A DNA stretch of 64,000 bases, taken from positions 2,138,501 to 2,202,500 of the forward strand of contig NZ_JAAATZ010000001.1 in NCBI RefSeq assembly GCF_010119235.1, given 5' to 3'. Under the pieces are notes generated by a model. It saw only the letters and a list, made by a program, of their open reading frames with translations. It was not told where the DNA came from and searched no databases. This document shows, in pieces, positions 54,208-63,310 of this stretch (positions are counted from its first letter, which is position 1; the number at the start of each line of letters is the position of its first letter). Source of the stretch: Flavobacterium phycosphaerae (GTDB lineage: Bacteria > Bacteroidota > Bacteroidia > Flavobacteriales > Flavobacteriaceae). The position numbers and the translations under genes were made by a program.

Positions 54208-55059
54208 ATGAAATTATTAGTTGACAGTGGTTCTACCAAAGCCGATTGGATTGCCATTGATGATAACGGTAAAGTGCTTTTTACCACGCAAACCCTCGGA
54301 TTGAACCCTGAAGTGCTGAACAAAGAAGAAATCATCAACCGCTTGAATGACAAATTCGATATAGAACACAACAAAGACAAAGCCACTCATTTGTTCTTTT
54401 ACGGTGCCGGCTGCGGAACCGACCGTATGAAAAACTTCCTGACGGATGTGTTCAAAGAATACTTTGCCCATGCCGCCGTTTCGGTACACGAAGATACCTA
54501 TGCCGCGGTTTATGCCACTACACCCAAAGACGAAGAAGCCATCGTTTGCATCTTAGGAACGGGTTCTAATTGCAGTTATTTTGACGGTAAAGTGTTGCAC
54601 CAAAAAGTACAATCCTTAGGTTATATTGCTATGGATGACTGCTCGGGCAATCGTTTTGGACGTCATTTATTGCGCGGGTATTATTTTGGTAAAATGCCGG
54701 CTGAGTTGGCCAAAGAATTTGAAGAAGAGTACAATGTAGACCCCGATTACATCAAACACAATCTGTATAAAGAACCCAACCCTAATGCCTATTTGGCTAC
54801 GTTTGCCAAGTTCATCATCAAGCACAAGGACAACCCTTTTTGCCAGGAACTTATCCGCTTTGAAATGGAAGAGTTTGTAGACAACTATATTAAACAATTT
54901 GACAATTACAAAACAGTTCCGGTGCATTTTATAGGCTCCATTGCTTTTTACCTGAAAGAAGAACTCGAAGCGGTTTTAGTCAAACACGGTATTACTATAG
55001 GTAACGTACTTCGCAGACCTATAGACGGATTAATCGCTTACCACGTTTTAAATAAATAA
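54208..55059 (+). CDS. N-acetylglucosamine-kinase-like ASKHA ATPase
   Basis: 283 residues. Actin-like ATPase with phosphate 1 loop LLVDSGSTKADWIAIDDNGKVL, ICILGTGSNCSYFDG (phosphate 2) and GYIAMDDCSGNRFGRHLLRGYYF. Typical of the BadF/BadG/BcrA/BcrD family, of which Bacteroidota members are annotated as N-acetylglucosamine kinases. Likely acts in cell-wall sugar recycling. Confidence 0.85.
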   Translation: MKLLVDSGSTKADWIAIDDNGKVLFTTQTLGLNPEVLNKEEIINRLNDKFDIEHNKDKATHLFFYGAGCGTDRMKNFLTDVFKEYFAHAAVSVHEDTYAAVYATTPKDEEAIVCILGTGSNCSYFDGKVLHQKVQSLGYIAMDDCSGNRFGRHLLRGYYFGKMPAELAKEFEEEYNVDPDYIKHNLYKEPNPNAYLATFAKFIIKHKDNPFCQELIRFEMEEFVDNYIKQFDNYKTVPVHFIGSIAFYLKEELEAVLVKHGITIGNVLRRPIDGLIAYHVLNK

Positions 55060-55066
55060 CAGTATA

Positions 55067-55092
55067 AAGTCCCGATTGCTCGGGATTTTTTT
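55067..55092 (+). terminator. Terminator between kinase and mgsA
   Basis: AGTCCCGA / TCGGGATTT stem followed by seven T. Confidence 0.82.
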
Positions 55093-55113
55093 ATTTTTAC
55101 CAAAATATATTTT

Positions 55114-55488
55114 ATGGAAATTGCTATCATTGCTCACGACGGAAAGAAAGCTGACATGGTTCAGTTTATCAATAAAAACAAACACATACTCGAGAAAGAG
55201 AACATCAAACTCATAGCCACCGGAACCACAGGAGGGAAGGTAGAGGCAGTGGGCATCAAAGTCAAAAAGATGCTCTCAGGTCCAATGGGAGGGGATGCCC
55301 AAATAGCCGCTCGCGTGGCCGAAGGCAAAACCAAAATGGTCCTTTTCTTCAAAGACCCCAACTCCAGCCATCCCCACGAACCCGATATCAATATGCTCAT
55401 CCGCATCTGCGACGTACACAATGTACCATTGGCCACTAACGAAGCCACCGCCCAGTTGTTATTGTTAGGATTAGATGAGGTAAAATAA
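55114..55488 (+). CDS. mgsA: Methylglyoxal synthase
   Basis: 124 residues. IAHDGKKADMVQFI, LIATGTTGG (phosphate site), GPMGGDAQIAARVAEGKTKMVLFFKDPNSSHPHEPDINMLIRICDVHNVPLATNEATAQLLL. Catalytic Asp in GGDAQIAA region and conserved His pair SHPHEPD. Converts dihydroxyacetone phosphate to methylglyoxal as an overflow from glycolysis. Downstream of pfkA and gapA, a natural companion. Confidence 0.97.
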   Translation: MEIAIIAHDGKKADMVQFINKNKHILEKENIKLIATGTTGGKVEAVGIKVKKMLSGPMGGDAQIAARVAEGKTKMVLFFKDPNSSHPHEPDINMLIRICDVHNVPLATNEATAQLLLLGLDEVK

Positions 55489-55529
55489 AATATCGGTAAG
55501 GCTGTAATATGCCGAATAGTGTCAGCTTG

Positions 55530-55650
55530 CACAAATACAATCAACACCTCACTGTCACCCTGAGCGAGCTTGTCCTGAGCCTGTCGAAGGGTCGAAGGGC
55601 CTCTTTCAACCGACACACCAAAAAAGGTCTTCGACAAGCTCAGCCTGACA
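55530..55650. repeat. REP-like intergenic repeat, copy 1
   Basis: Starts CACAAATACAATCAAC and contains CTGTCACCCTGAGC...CTGTCGAAGGG facing GGTCTTCGACAAGCTCAGCCTGACA. It pairs with itself as a long imperfect hairpin. Shares layout with 55702-55800. Confidence 0.75.
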
Positions 55651-55701
55651 ACAGTATATTTAATTGTAAGCTACTTAAAGTATGAAGTCTTTCTATTTTA
55701 T

Positions 55702-55800
55702 CACAAATACAATTAACAAGTAACTGTCACCCTGAGCTTGTCGAAGGGCTCTCTCACCCGGTAACACCAACCAAGGTCTTCGACAGGCTCAGACTGACGA
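55702..55800. repeat. REP-like intergenic repeat, copy 2
   Basis: Begins CACAAATACAATTAACAAG; CTGTCACCCTGAGCTTGTCG faces CTTCGACAGGCTCAGACTGAC. Second copy of the element at 55530. The space from 55489 to 55964 holds these two repeats and no gene I can support. Confidence 0.75.
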
Positions 55801-55964
55801 TGGATATTCAACCGCTCCGCCAAATCCATAGCCAAGCGCTCCAAACTGGACAGGTCTAAGGTATGCCGACTTAGTATGGAGATGTTACAGCCCATGGGTA
55901 TATAGTAAATTATAATTCTTTTAGCTAGGTCATAGCTCCGTGATAAGCAAAGAAAGAAGGTTGC

Positions 55965-58900
55965 CTAACTTTGCTCCACTATCTTAATTTCTTCCTCCGT
56001 TAACCCATACAACGCATACACCATTTGGTCTATCTCCTTATCGGTTTTGTCTATTTGGGTTTTGAGGCTTTGTGCTTCTTTCTTTTTGTCTTCAAACAAT
56101 TCCATCCACTCAAATTCGTCTTTCTTGGTTAGAGGAGTCCCTCCGTTGGCTTTAACTGCCTTACTGATTTCTTTGATAAAGTCTTCAAACGACTGCTCAT
56201 ACCATTTCTCCAACTTACCGCTTAGCTTCTCCAATTTAAACTGCCCGCTGAGGTATTTACTGAATTTACCACTTACCTCCTGCAGCGATTTATTTAAGGT
56301 CAACATCAAATCAGCTTTCTCAATAAAGGTGAGTTGTTCAGTTTTAGAAATCTTCTTAATTTTTGTGTTTTTTAAGTTTGGAGCAGAGAATAATAAGTAT
56401 CCTCCTGACATCCTTAATCCGTCGAATAGACATTCAAAAGTAAAATTATATAGTTTTGAATTTAACCAACATAATAAATATTCGGGTAAATATGAATCTG
56501 AAAAATTGTAAATGCAATTTGTGTTTATTGAAGCAAATTCACCATTTTTATCATAAAATGCTTCGCATTGTAATCCAATTTTAGATATAACTATTTTTTT
56601 TGAGCTATAAAGATTATGTCTATTTTTAGATATAGTTGTAGAATCTTTCGGTAAATATGGGAATAAATACTTTTTACCTTTATCAGTCAAATAATTAAAT
56701 CCCCAAAATGAAAAATAAGGATCAATTGTTCCTGTGTTAATAAGTTTATAACCTATTTCTTCATTGATTAATTCAGAGTATGATTCAGCTTCACTTGCTG
56801 TTGATGTAGCGTTTATTTTTCCACAATTGTCTAAAGGTTCAGATTGTGAAAATACTTTCAACGTTAGGCTAATTTTATTATTTAATAGAAAACCTAAAAT
56901 TGATTCATCCAAAATATTTAATTTATCAGAGGGGTAGTAATTTGATATTAATTCTTTTGAGGTTTCATCAAATTTACCTGTTAATAAATCGTACTTTTTT
57001 AAAGCTATATCATTTTTGATAAAAGTAATCACGGGATATGTACTTGCATCGATAAAAACATTTTTATCACTATAGTCAATTAATGAAATTAGTTTATAAT
57101 CTTTTAAAAGTATTTCTCTAAAAGCTTTGCCATAGCTAGCAGATAAAAATCTGTTTGGAGTTATATAAGCAAGTAATCCACTTTTCTTAGTAATTTTCAA
57201 TCCTTTTTCAAAAAAATATATATATAAATCAACAGTGCCTTTTGCTGTTCTGAATTTAGATTTCAAATATTTATATTCTTCAGATGTTGAATTCTTCTTA
57301 ATATCATTTGCATTTACATAAGGCGGATTCCCAATCACTACATCAAAGCCTCCTTTGGCAAATACCTGTGGAAATTCTTTTTCCCAACTAAAAGCTTTGT
57401 CTCCTGCAACGGCAGGGTCTTCTATCAGCGAGTTACCACACTTAATATTATTATTCAGGCTGTTCAGTTTTCTGTGGCGTTGTGCGGTACGCAACCACAA
57501 CGAGAGTTTGGCTATTTCTACACTCTCTTCATTCAAATCCACGCCAAAAAGATTGTTCTCTAAGATACTGCCTTCTACATCACTCAATACCAAGGTGTCA
57601 CCAAATAATTTAGCTTGCAGTTCATCTACATAGCGGTGTTCGGCTATAAGAAACTCAAGGGCTTGGTTCAAAAAAGCACCACTACCACAGGCCGGGTCAA
57701 CAATAGTCAATTGCAACAACCATTTTCGGTAGTGGTCAAGCGTTTCTATCAGTTTCTTTTTGGTAGTAACAGTGATGCGCTTGTCAGTGGTATATTTGGT
57801 TTCGTCAAGGGCTATTTCAGCTTTCTTCTCCTCACACAGTTTGCCAATGGTGTTGTCTACAATGTATTTGGTAATATACTTTGGCGTATAAAAAACTCCG
57901 TCTTTTTTGCGTTTGGTTTTGGTCTTGTCGGTAACTTCTCCTTTGGCGGCATTGGTAATTTCATCAATCTCGTTGAGTGAGTTTTCAAAAATATGCCCTA
58001 AGATATTCACATCCACTTCGCTTTCAAAATCATAGTCGCTCAGCTTTCGGGTGTGTTTATACAGTAGGTCGTCAGTAATGGCAATAGCATCAAGTAGGGC
58101 ATCCGTTTGAAACAAGCCACCGTTATAGGCATAAATATCGTATTGTGCTGTGACTATCTCGTTGGTGTGTTTTCCAAAAGCAGGCAACGATACACGCGCT
58201 CCGGTATTCAAATCATTAAAATACATTTTGTAACGGTCATACAACGATACCGTCACACGGGCCTCCCGCAGTTTTTCCCATTCTAAATTAATACTGAAAA
58301 TAAGGTTGGTGGGCAACAGTTGTCGGTCTTCTGCAAAAAAGATAAACAAAAACCGGTCGAGCAGTTTCTGGGTTTTTTTAAACAATACCAACCGGTCATA
58401 CTGTGGGTTCAATTGTTCAATATCAGCAAACAACTCCGTTCTAAAGGCGGAGTAGTCCTTATACAAATCCTTCGTTATCTTATCCTCATTTGATACACTT
58501 TCATTTTTTATCTTCTTAGGCAAGTCGTTTTGTATGCTTTCCAACGAAAGACATAGCCAAAGCGTATTAAACTCCTCACGGCTCAGCTTAAATAGGTTAA
58601 ACTCTAAAAACTCGGTAGCGTTATCAATATAAAAGCGCAACTTTTCAAAGTTGGATATAATCACATAAGTGCAATTCTTTTGATTGTTTTTATACCCGAA
58701 AGCCTGCGACTCTATTTTTCCTAAGTCTGTAGTGTCAGTACCTTTAAGCTCTATCACAGCGTGCACATTGTCGTTCAAAATAATAGCACCATCCGCTTTC
58801 TTGCTGTTGGTTTCGTTTTTCTGTTCCGTAATCAGGTTATAGTCAGGGTCGGGGTTTAGTGTATACCCAAGCACCTGTACAAACAGCTCGCGCAGAAAAC

Positions 58901-59054
58901 CTTCCTGGTATTGTTCTTCCTTACTGTTCCTGATGTTGTCTTGTTTAGTGACATTGTGAAAGATGGTACTATACAGTTGCCATTGCTGCTCCACAGTACT
59001 TTTGGTAAGGGTGTTGCTATATTTTTGTACTACGGTCTTCTGAAATAAGGACAT
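55965..59054 (-). CDS. Type IIG restriction-modification enzyme (Eco57I-like)
   Basis: Start at 59054 (MSLFQKTVVQKYSNTLTKSTVEQQWQ); the frame extends upstream without a family match. 1029 residues in one chain. N-terminal nuclease-like segment with KKADGAIILNDNVHAVIELKGTDT (D...ExK, PD-(D/E)xK pattern), then N6-adenine methylase motifs IVDPACGSGAFLNQALEFL (motif I) and FDVVIGNPPYVNANDIKK (NPPY, motif IV), and a C-terminal target-recognition part. DNA from about 56380 to 57000, the specificity region, is markedly more AT-rich, as if exchanged. Defence gene that cuts and methylates foreign DNA. Confidence 0.9.
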   Translation of the reverse strand: MSLFQKTVVQKYSNTLTKSTVEQQWQLYSTIFHNVTKQDNIRNSKEEQYQEGFLRELFVQVLGYTLNPDPDYNLITEQKNETNSKKADGAIILNDNVHAVIELKGTDTTDLGKIESQAFGYKNNQKNCTYVIISNFEKLRFYIDNATEFLEFNLFKLSREEFNTLWLCLSLESIQNDLPKKIKNESVSNEDKITKDLYKDYSAFRTELFADIEQLNPQYDRLVLFKKTQKLLDRFLFIFFAEDRQLLPTNLIFSINLEWEKLREARVTVSLYDRYKMYFNDLNTGARVSLPAFGKHTNEIVTAQYDIYAYNGGLFQTDALLDAIAITDDLLYKHTRKLSDYDFESEVDVNILGHIFENSLNEIDEITNAAKGEVTDKTKTKRKKDGVFYTPKYITKYIVDNTIGKLCEEKKAEIALDETKYTTDKRITVTTKKKLIETLDHYRKWLLQLTIVDPACGSGAFLNQALEFLIAEHRYVDELQAKLFGDTLVLSDVEGSILENNLFGVDLNEESVEIAKLSLWLRTAQRHRKLNSLNNNIKCGNSLIEDPAVAGDKAFSWEKEFPQVFAKGGFDVVIGNPPYVNANDIKKNSTSEEYKYLKSKFRTAKGTVDLYIYFFEKGLKITKKSGLLAYITPNRFLSASYGKAFREILLKDYKLISLIDYSDKNVFIDASTYPVITFIKNDIALKKYDLLTGKFDETSKELISNYYPSDKLNILDESILGFLLNNKISLTLKVFSQSEPLDNCGKINATSTASEAESYSELINEEIGYKLINTGTIDPYFSFWGFNYLTDKGKKYLFPYLPKDSTTISKNRHNLYSSKKIVISKIGLQCEAFYDKNGEFASINTNCIYNFSDSYLPEYLLCWLNSKLYNFTFECLFDGLRMSGGYLLFSAPNLKNTKIKKISKTEQLTFIEKADLMLTLNKSLQEVSGKFSKYLSGQFKLEKLSGKLEKWYEQSFEDFIKEISKAVKANGGTPLTKKDEFEWMELFEDKKKEAQSLKTQIDKTDKEIDQMVYALYGLTEEEIKIVEQS

Positions 59055-59203
59055 AATTATTGATAAGCTAGGAGTTACCAAACATAAACAAAATCCCACA
59101 CATAGGCAATCCCCAACAAGGGGTATTTTTCGGTTTAATCGCAAGAAATAGTCTTACAAGAGTAAGAGCAGTAGGGTATAATATTGGCTAGGCTATAACA
59201 AGC

Positions 59204-59857
59204 CTAAATCAGTCGCGTTTTTCCTCTGGTATTCACTTTATACAAATAATCAATCTGCTCTTGAAGGGTGATTAGTTTCAAAAGGCCACTGCGGTCTTCG
59301 GGCCATTGGCTTACTTCAAAATACCTAATATGTTTTCGGAACGCTATTTCGCCAAGTACATCTATGACCAAGTGACCCATGTTAAATACTACAGCTTCAT
59401 GATCTTCAAGAGGAACGTAGTGGGGAACATGAAGCATGATTTTTAGTCGTTTGGTAGTGATATCATAATCGGTTATAGAAAAATACACCTGACTAATTTT
59501 GATTTCATAGTCTTCAAAGCCATAAGCATTGTCTTCCCCCTTAATATGCGGTGTGGTATCAGCTATGGGCTTTATAAAGGCTTGAGGTATAAAATACTGC
59601 AAAGGAGGAGCTTGCGCTTCTAAGGCCAGGATTTTAGCAAACAGTTTGGGGTAGCCTCCTGCCGAAAAAATGAAAATGAATTTCCCTTCCTCTGCTGACG
59701 AAGCGATCAATTGAAAACCAATTCTTTTGGAAATACTTTGATAGTGCCTATGCAATTCCAGGAATACCTCTTCCGTATTCATTCCTAAGAGCAAGGCATT
59801 TTTAACAGCTTCCTCATTGGCGTGAAACCAATTCCAGAATTTTGTGATTTGTTTCAT
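59204..59857 (-). CDS. Protein of unknown function
   Basis: 217 residues, no signal peptide or membrane segments. MKQITKFWNWFHANEEAVKNALLLGMNTEEVFLELHRHYQSISKRIGFQLIASSAEEGKFIFIFSAGGYPKLF suggests an alpha/beta cytosolic protein. C-terminal ISITDYDITTKRLKIMLHVPHYVPLEDHEAVVFNMGHLVIDVLGEI. Known as a conserved hypothetical in Flavobacteria; function unknown. Confidence 0.72.
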   Translation of the reverse strand: MKQITKFWNWFHANEEAVKNALLLGMNTEEVFLELHRHYQSISKRIGFQLIASSAEEGKFIFIFSAGGYPKLFAKILALEAQAPPLQYFIPQAFIKPIADTTPHIKGEDNAYGFEDYEIKISQVYFSITDYDITTKRLKIMLHVPHYVPLEDHEAVVFNMGHLVIDVLGEIAFRKHIRYFEVSQWPEDRSGLLKLITLQEQIDYLYKVNTRGKTRLI

Positions 59858-59977
59858 GGGGTTACAAGTCTTTGGCTAACACAAACTTAGCCAATTTTTA
59901 ACACATACACTACCCACATCAATAGGTATTTTTTATTCTTTTAGCAAGCTATACGCTTACCGTAAATTGCTTTACAA

Positions 59978-60076
59978 GGGGTTTTAGTCGGTCTTTGTTC
60001 GGTGTTTGTTCGGTAAATAGGGTACTTTACCGAAGCGTTACCGAAGCGCTATCGAACCAATACCGAACAAAACCCC
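59978..60076. repeat. Large palindrome with TTGTTCGGT / ACCGAACAA repeats
   Basis: Outer arms GGGGTTTT (59978-59985) and AAAACCCC (60069-60076) enclose direct TTGTTCGGT copies facing several ACCGAAGCG/ACCGAACAA copies, with GGTAAATAGGGTACTTTACC at the centre. It lies in the intergenic space ahead of the DUF6266 gene. Confidence 0.75.
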
Positions 60077-60095
60077 CTAAAAAACACTTCAAACC

Positions 60096-60150
60096 GGACA
60101 TTTTAGGACAATTCAGGACATTTACGGACAAAGGCGGACAAATACGGACA
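60096..60150. repeat. Six GGACA motifs at exact 10-bp period
   Basis: GGACA at 60096, 60106, 60116, 60126, 60136 and 60146; the five bases between copies vary. A degenerate seventh (TGACA) follows at 60155. Helical phasing suggests protein binding. The rest of 59858-60249 holds the palindrome at 59978 and no gene that I trust. Confidence 0.8.
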
Positions 60151-60249
60151 CGGCTGACAGGCCGGTGTTTGGTTGGGGTACCTTCGTAGTGACGATGGGC
60201 TTCAGGAGGAGGCACCGGGGATCAAAAAATAATTTTAAATTTTATTGTT

Positions 60250-60894
60250 ATGGCAACGTACAACAAAGGAATTTTAGGCCCTTTTACGGGCAAAGTAGGA
60301 ACGGTGGTTGGCGCTAACTGGCGCGGTAAAGACGTTTTACGCTCTTTACCCAAAAAAACCAAAAGAACTCCAAGTGAAACACAACGTTTGCAACGGGAGC
60401 GCTTTTTGACGGCTACCGAGTTTTTAACCCCTATTAACCCGGTATTGGGTAAGTATTTTGGGGCTAAAAGCGGAGAAAAAACCCGCCTGAATCAGGCTAT
60501 GTCTTACCACTTGAAGGAAGCGGTGGTGTTTCAGGACCCCGACTTTGTGATAGACTATACCAAAGTTACCATTAGCAAAGGGGATTTGCCGGGCTTGCAA
60601 AACCCGGAAGTAGTGGCTATAGCCGGTGGTAAGCTCGGATTTACCTGGGAAGACAATAGTGGCCAAGGAGAAGCGAAAGCGGACGATGCGGTTATTGTGG
60701 TTGTGTATGCCCCGGCGGCAGGCTTGTATTACACCCAATTGGAAACGGCGACCCGTTCAGGCAACACTTTGGGGATAACCTTACCCGCTTTTTTTAACGG
60801 GTTGGAAGTACAAAGTTGGATAGGCGTAACGGCAGCCGACCACAAGAGCAATGCCACCAGCATTCCTATGGGAGCAGTAACGGTGTTGGCCTAA
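60250..60894 (+). CDS. DUF6266 family protein
   Basis: 214 residues. Characteristic start MATYNKGILGPFTGKVGTVVGANWRGKDVLRSLPKK. Bacteroidota family of unknown role, often found near phage-like or mobile sequences; the N-terminal part resembles a phage head or tail accessory protein only in mood, not by motif. The 100-bp palindrome and GGACA array lie just upstream. Confidence 0.85.
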   Translation: MATYNKGILGPFTGKVGTVVGANWRGKDVLRSLPKKTKRTPSETQRLQRERFLTATEFLTPINPVLGKYFGAKSGEKTRLNQAMSYHLKEAVVFQDPDFVIDYTKVTISKGDLPGLQNPEVVAIAGGKLGFTWEDNSGQGEAKADDAVIVVVYAPAAGLYYTQLETATRSGNTLGITLPAFFNGLEVQSWIGVTAADHKSNATSIPMGAVTVLA

Positions 60895-61044
60895 GGGTAA
60901 GGGAAGGAGCAGGGTGTGGTTCCCGCAGCCTGCTGACCCTTAGGGTGCTATCGTAAATTTTGGCACGTAATTTGCTACATTTTTTTTATCTCTTTACTAA
61001 CCCTATAAAATTAAAAAATATGATAACATCCTAAAAAACAGATT

Positions 61045-61290
61045 ATGGAAGATTTTACTCAGGGCCTTCGTATAGAAGACCACTATTATGACAATGCGGA
61101 TATGAAACGCATTTTTAAAGTATGTGATAAAACCTTGTCACGCTGGCGCCATAAGGATATAGTGCCCTTTTTAAAGTTTGGCGGCAAGTTTTTTTATCCC
61201 AAAACGGTTATAGAAGCTCTGGTAAAAGAACGTATGCGTTACCTGAAATTCAGGTCTTGGAATTGGGATGGGTTCAAAGGGGATAAATAA
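61045..61290 (+). CDS. Small helix-turn-helix protein (excisionase-like)
   Basis: 81 residues. DMKRIFKVCDKTLSRWRHKDIVPFLKFGGKFFYPKTVIEALVKERM is the winged helix-turn-helix of the MerR/excisionase type used by mobile elements and by Bacteroidota 'helix-turn-helix domain-containing' proteins. No integrase is nearby. Likely DNA-binding. Confidence 0.8.
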   Translation: MEDFTQGLRIEDHYYDNADMKRIFKVCDKTLSRWRHKDIVPFLKFGGKFFYPKTVIEALVKERMRYLKFRSWNWDGFKGDK

Positions 61291-61501
61291 AGATTGGGTT
61301 TATAAGGTGAAAGAGACTATCTGTTGGGATGGTCTTTTTTTTTGTGGGTTATCGATTAGCTTTGCTAATTTTGGTTAGAGACTTGGATTAATTGATTTCG
61401 TTATGAATACCGAAACGATAAAGACTCTCCAAATGACAGAAATTAGATTAGGATTCTATAAAATATTTTCTTCTGGTGCATAAAGGGAACTTGATAAAAA
61501 A

Positions 61502-61532
61502 AAATAACCTCAAGTTTCGCTTGAGGTTATTT
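61502..61532. terminator. Strong bidirectional hairpin terminator
   Basis: Near-perfect stem AAATAACCTCAAG / CTTGAGGTTATTT with loop TTTCG, downstream of the leftward gene ending at 61550. Confidence 0.85.
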
Positions 61533-61549
61533 CATAAAGGGTAGTCATG

Positions 61550-62599
61550 TTATTGTTGTAGCGTGGTGCCAAAATCAAGCCCCCAGTTTATTCCCAGAAA
61601 TCCAATTTGATTATTGCTTTTCTCAAAATTTTTGCCAAATCCACCATTCAAAGCAATTTTGTTAGAGATTTTATATTTTAAAGAACCAATTGAACGGTAT
61701 TCTTCATTGTCTGTTCTTTTTATATATTCATAAGCAAATGATATTTTATTGAAATCGAGTTCAATTTTACCACCTGTATCAAAGTAACTGTTTTTTATAT
61801 AGTCGGAACTAGCAACATCATATTGGGTTTCATCTTCCAAAAAACGGTTGTAGAAATAAAGACTTATATACTGTGGTGTAGTTTTATTAGGGTTTAATAA
61901 AATATTATAATTCATGGTTGACCAAATGCCTAATCGGCCAAACTTACCTGATTTAGTTTGTTCATCTGCAAATTGACTATAGCCTGCAGCAAGATCGATT
62001 GAAAATAAATACTTGGTATTTTCAAAATTTTCAAGTTCTTTATCAAAATTGGATATCATAGTCTTATAGGTACCTTCATTATTGAAATTATCGGTTAATG
62101 GATTGTAATTATTAACTCTGTATGTTTCAACTGCAGCAAAACTTTGTTTAGCCAAGCCATATTTTGTGTTTTTATTTTTCCCGTTTATTTTTAGGATGCT
62201 AGTGGTTATACCAAAAGAGATGTTTCGCAAAGTATCATTGTTTACCAAAGCAAAAGACAGGTTTAGACTAGAGTATAATGAATGGAATGGATTATAGTTT
62301 CCGGCTAAATCGTATCCGTGATGTTTCGCAAAAGTTTTATTTTTAGTAAACAAAAAATAAGGGGTGAAACTTACAGCATAGTTATTAGGCACTTTATAAT
62401 CTTTTGTGAAAGTATTAATAAGGTTTGACGTAAAAGCTTTTACACTTTTTGGGTTTTCTACATTAGAAATACTTTGGTCTAAAAGTACCGTTGCAGGAGT
62501 ATTTGGTATTTCCAGGTGTTCAAGTGAAGTTGAAAATTGAGAATAGGAATTTACAGAGAGCATCAACAGTAGCCCTATTTGGTAGTACAATGTTTTCAT
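61550..62599 (-). CDS. Outer-membrane beta-barrel-like protein of unknown function
   Basis: 349 residues with signal peptide MKTLYYQIGLLLMLSVNSYSQ. Long stretches of amphipathic strands (VSFTPYFLFTKN, SLYSSLNLSFALVNNDTLRNISFGITTSIL, YILSLDLAAGYSQF, IELDFNKISFAYEYIKR) and an aromatic ending (FLGINWGLDFGTTLQQ). Probably a porin-like barrel. Overlaps the upstream gene by four bases (ATGA). Confidence 0.75.
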   Translation of the reverse strand: MKTLYYQIGLLLMLSVNSYSQFSTSLEHLEIPNTPATVLLDQSISNVENPKSVKAFTSNLINTFTKDYKVPNNYAVSFTPYFLFTKNKTFAKHHGYDLAGNYNPFHSLYSSLNLSFALVNNDTLRNISFGITTSILKINGKNKNTKYGLAKQSFAAVETYRVNNYNPLTDNFNNEGTYKTMISNFDKELENFENTKYLFSIDLAAGYSQFADEQTKSGKFGRLGIWSTMNYNILLNPNKTTPQYISLYFYNRFLEDETQYDVASSDYIKNSYFDTGGKIELDFNKISFAYEYIKRTDNEEYRSIGSLKYKISNKIALNGGFGKNFEKSNNQIGFLGINWGLDFGTTLQQ

Positions 62600-63006
62600 A
62601 TTAATAGTTTTTTAAGTATTCGACCTTCGTTGTTAATTTTCATCGAAAATGTATCATCTTCAGTTAATTGAAAATTCATAATATCATCATCTTTCTTAAC
62701 CCAATAGTCAAGCGAAGTTGCATTATTGGGGTCTAAAACAAATGTTTTTAAATCTTCCCCGGTTTTTATATCATCGGGTAGGTGGTTTAGGAATGTCACG
62801 ACTAAGAGAGTCCATCCTTTTAAACTATCGGTATCACCTATTTTTCTAAAAATTAGGTTACCGAATTGGTCTAAATCAATATTGCCATCAAATACTTTTG
62901 GGGAAGATGCTAACAGTTCGTAGGCATCATCTTTGATTTTGTATACTAAAGTTTGCGCTATGTATATAGTGTCTACTTTTACTTTTATTGAAACTGTTTT
63001 ATTCAT
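62596..63006 (-). CDS. Small protein of unknown function paired with the barrel protein
   Basis: 136 residues, no signal peptide. MNKTVSIKVKVDTIYIAQTLVYKIKDDAYELLASSPKVFDGNIDLDQFGNLIFRKIGDTDS. Beta-rich. Translation is coupled to the downstream barrel gene through an ATGA overlap. Family not recognised. The 304 bp upstream (63007-63310) hold the divergent start region and no gene. Confidence 0.68.
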   Translation of the reverse strand: MNKTVSIKVKVDTIYIAQTLVYKIKDDAYELLASSPKVFDGNIDLDQFGNLIFRKIGDTDSLKGWTLLVVTFLNHLPDDIKTGEDLKTFVLDPNNATSLDYWVKKDDDIMNFQLTEDDTFSMKINNEGRILKKLLI

Positions 63007-63310
63007 AATTGTTCCTTATTTTAATTTTTTTGCCTACTCTGTTCAGTTTTCGGCTTCCCTGTTTGTTATTCCAAAACTACTTTCAATGATTTATCCCTCT
63101 CTGGGGTAAACCCCTAAGTGACAATGTTTTTTTACCTAATAGCTTTAGTTGTTAACAAGAATAGTACCTGTAAGAAAAAAATCGTTATTTTCGTTAAACT
63201 ACTAGTTCTTAGGGGAAATACCTAAGCTGATTAGTGTTATACCCCAGTCTATCTGTTTTGGTTATTAAGAGCTTTGGAGCAATAAATACTAACCTTAAAA
63301 TTTAGAAATC

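Noticed and set aside
55713..55895. 60-residue leftward ORF
   Set aside because: It overlaps the REP-like repeat and has no recognisable domain. Possibly a remnant.
59978..60159. Chromosomal replication origin
   Set aside because: No DnaA-box set, no dnaA or typical neighbours; the repeats have unrelated sequence.
61403..61483. 26-codon rightward ORF (MNTETIKTLQMTEIRLGFYK)
   Set aside because: Short, no support from context; could be a gene remnant after the helix-turn-helix gene.
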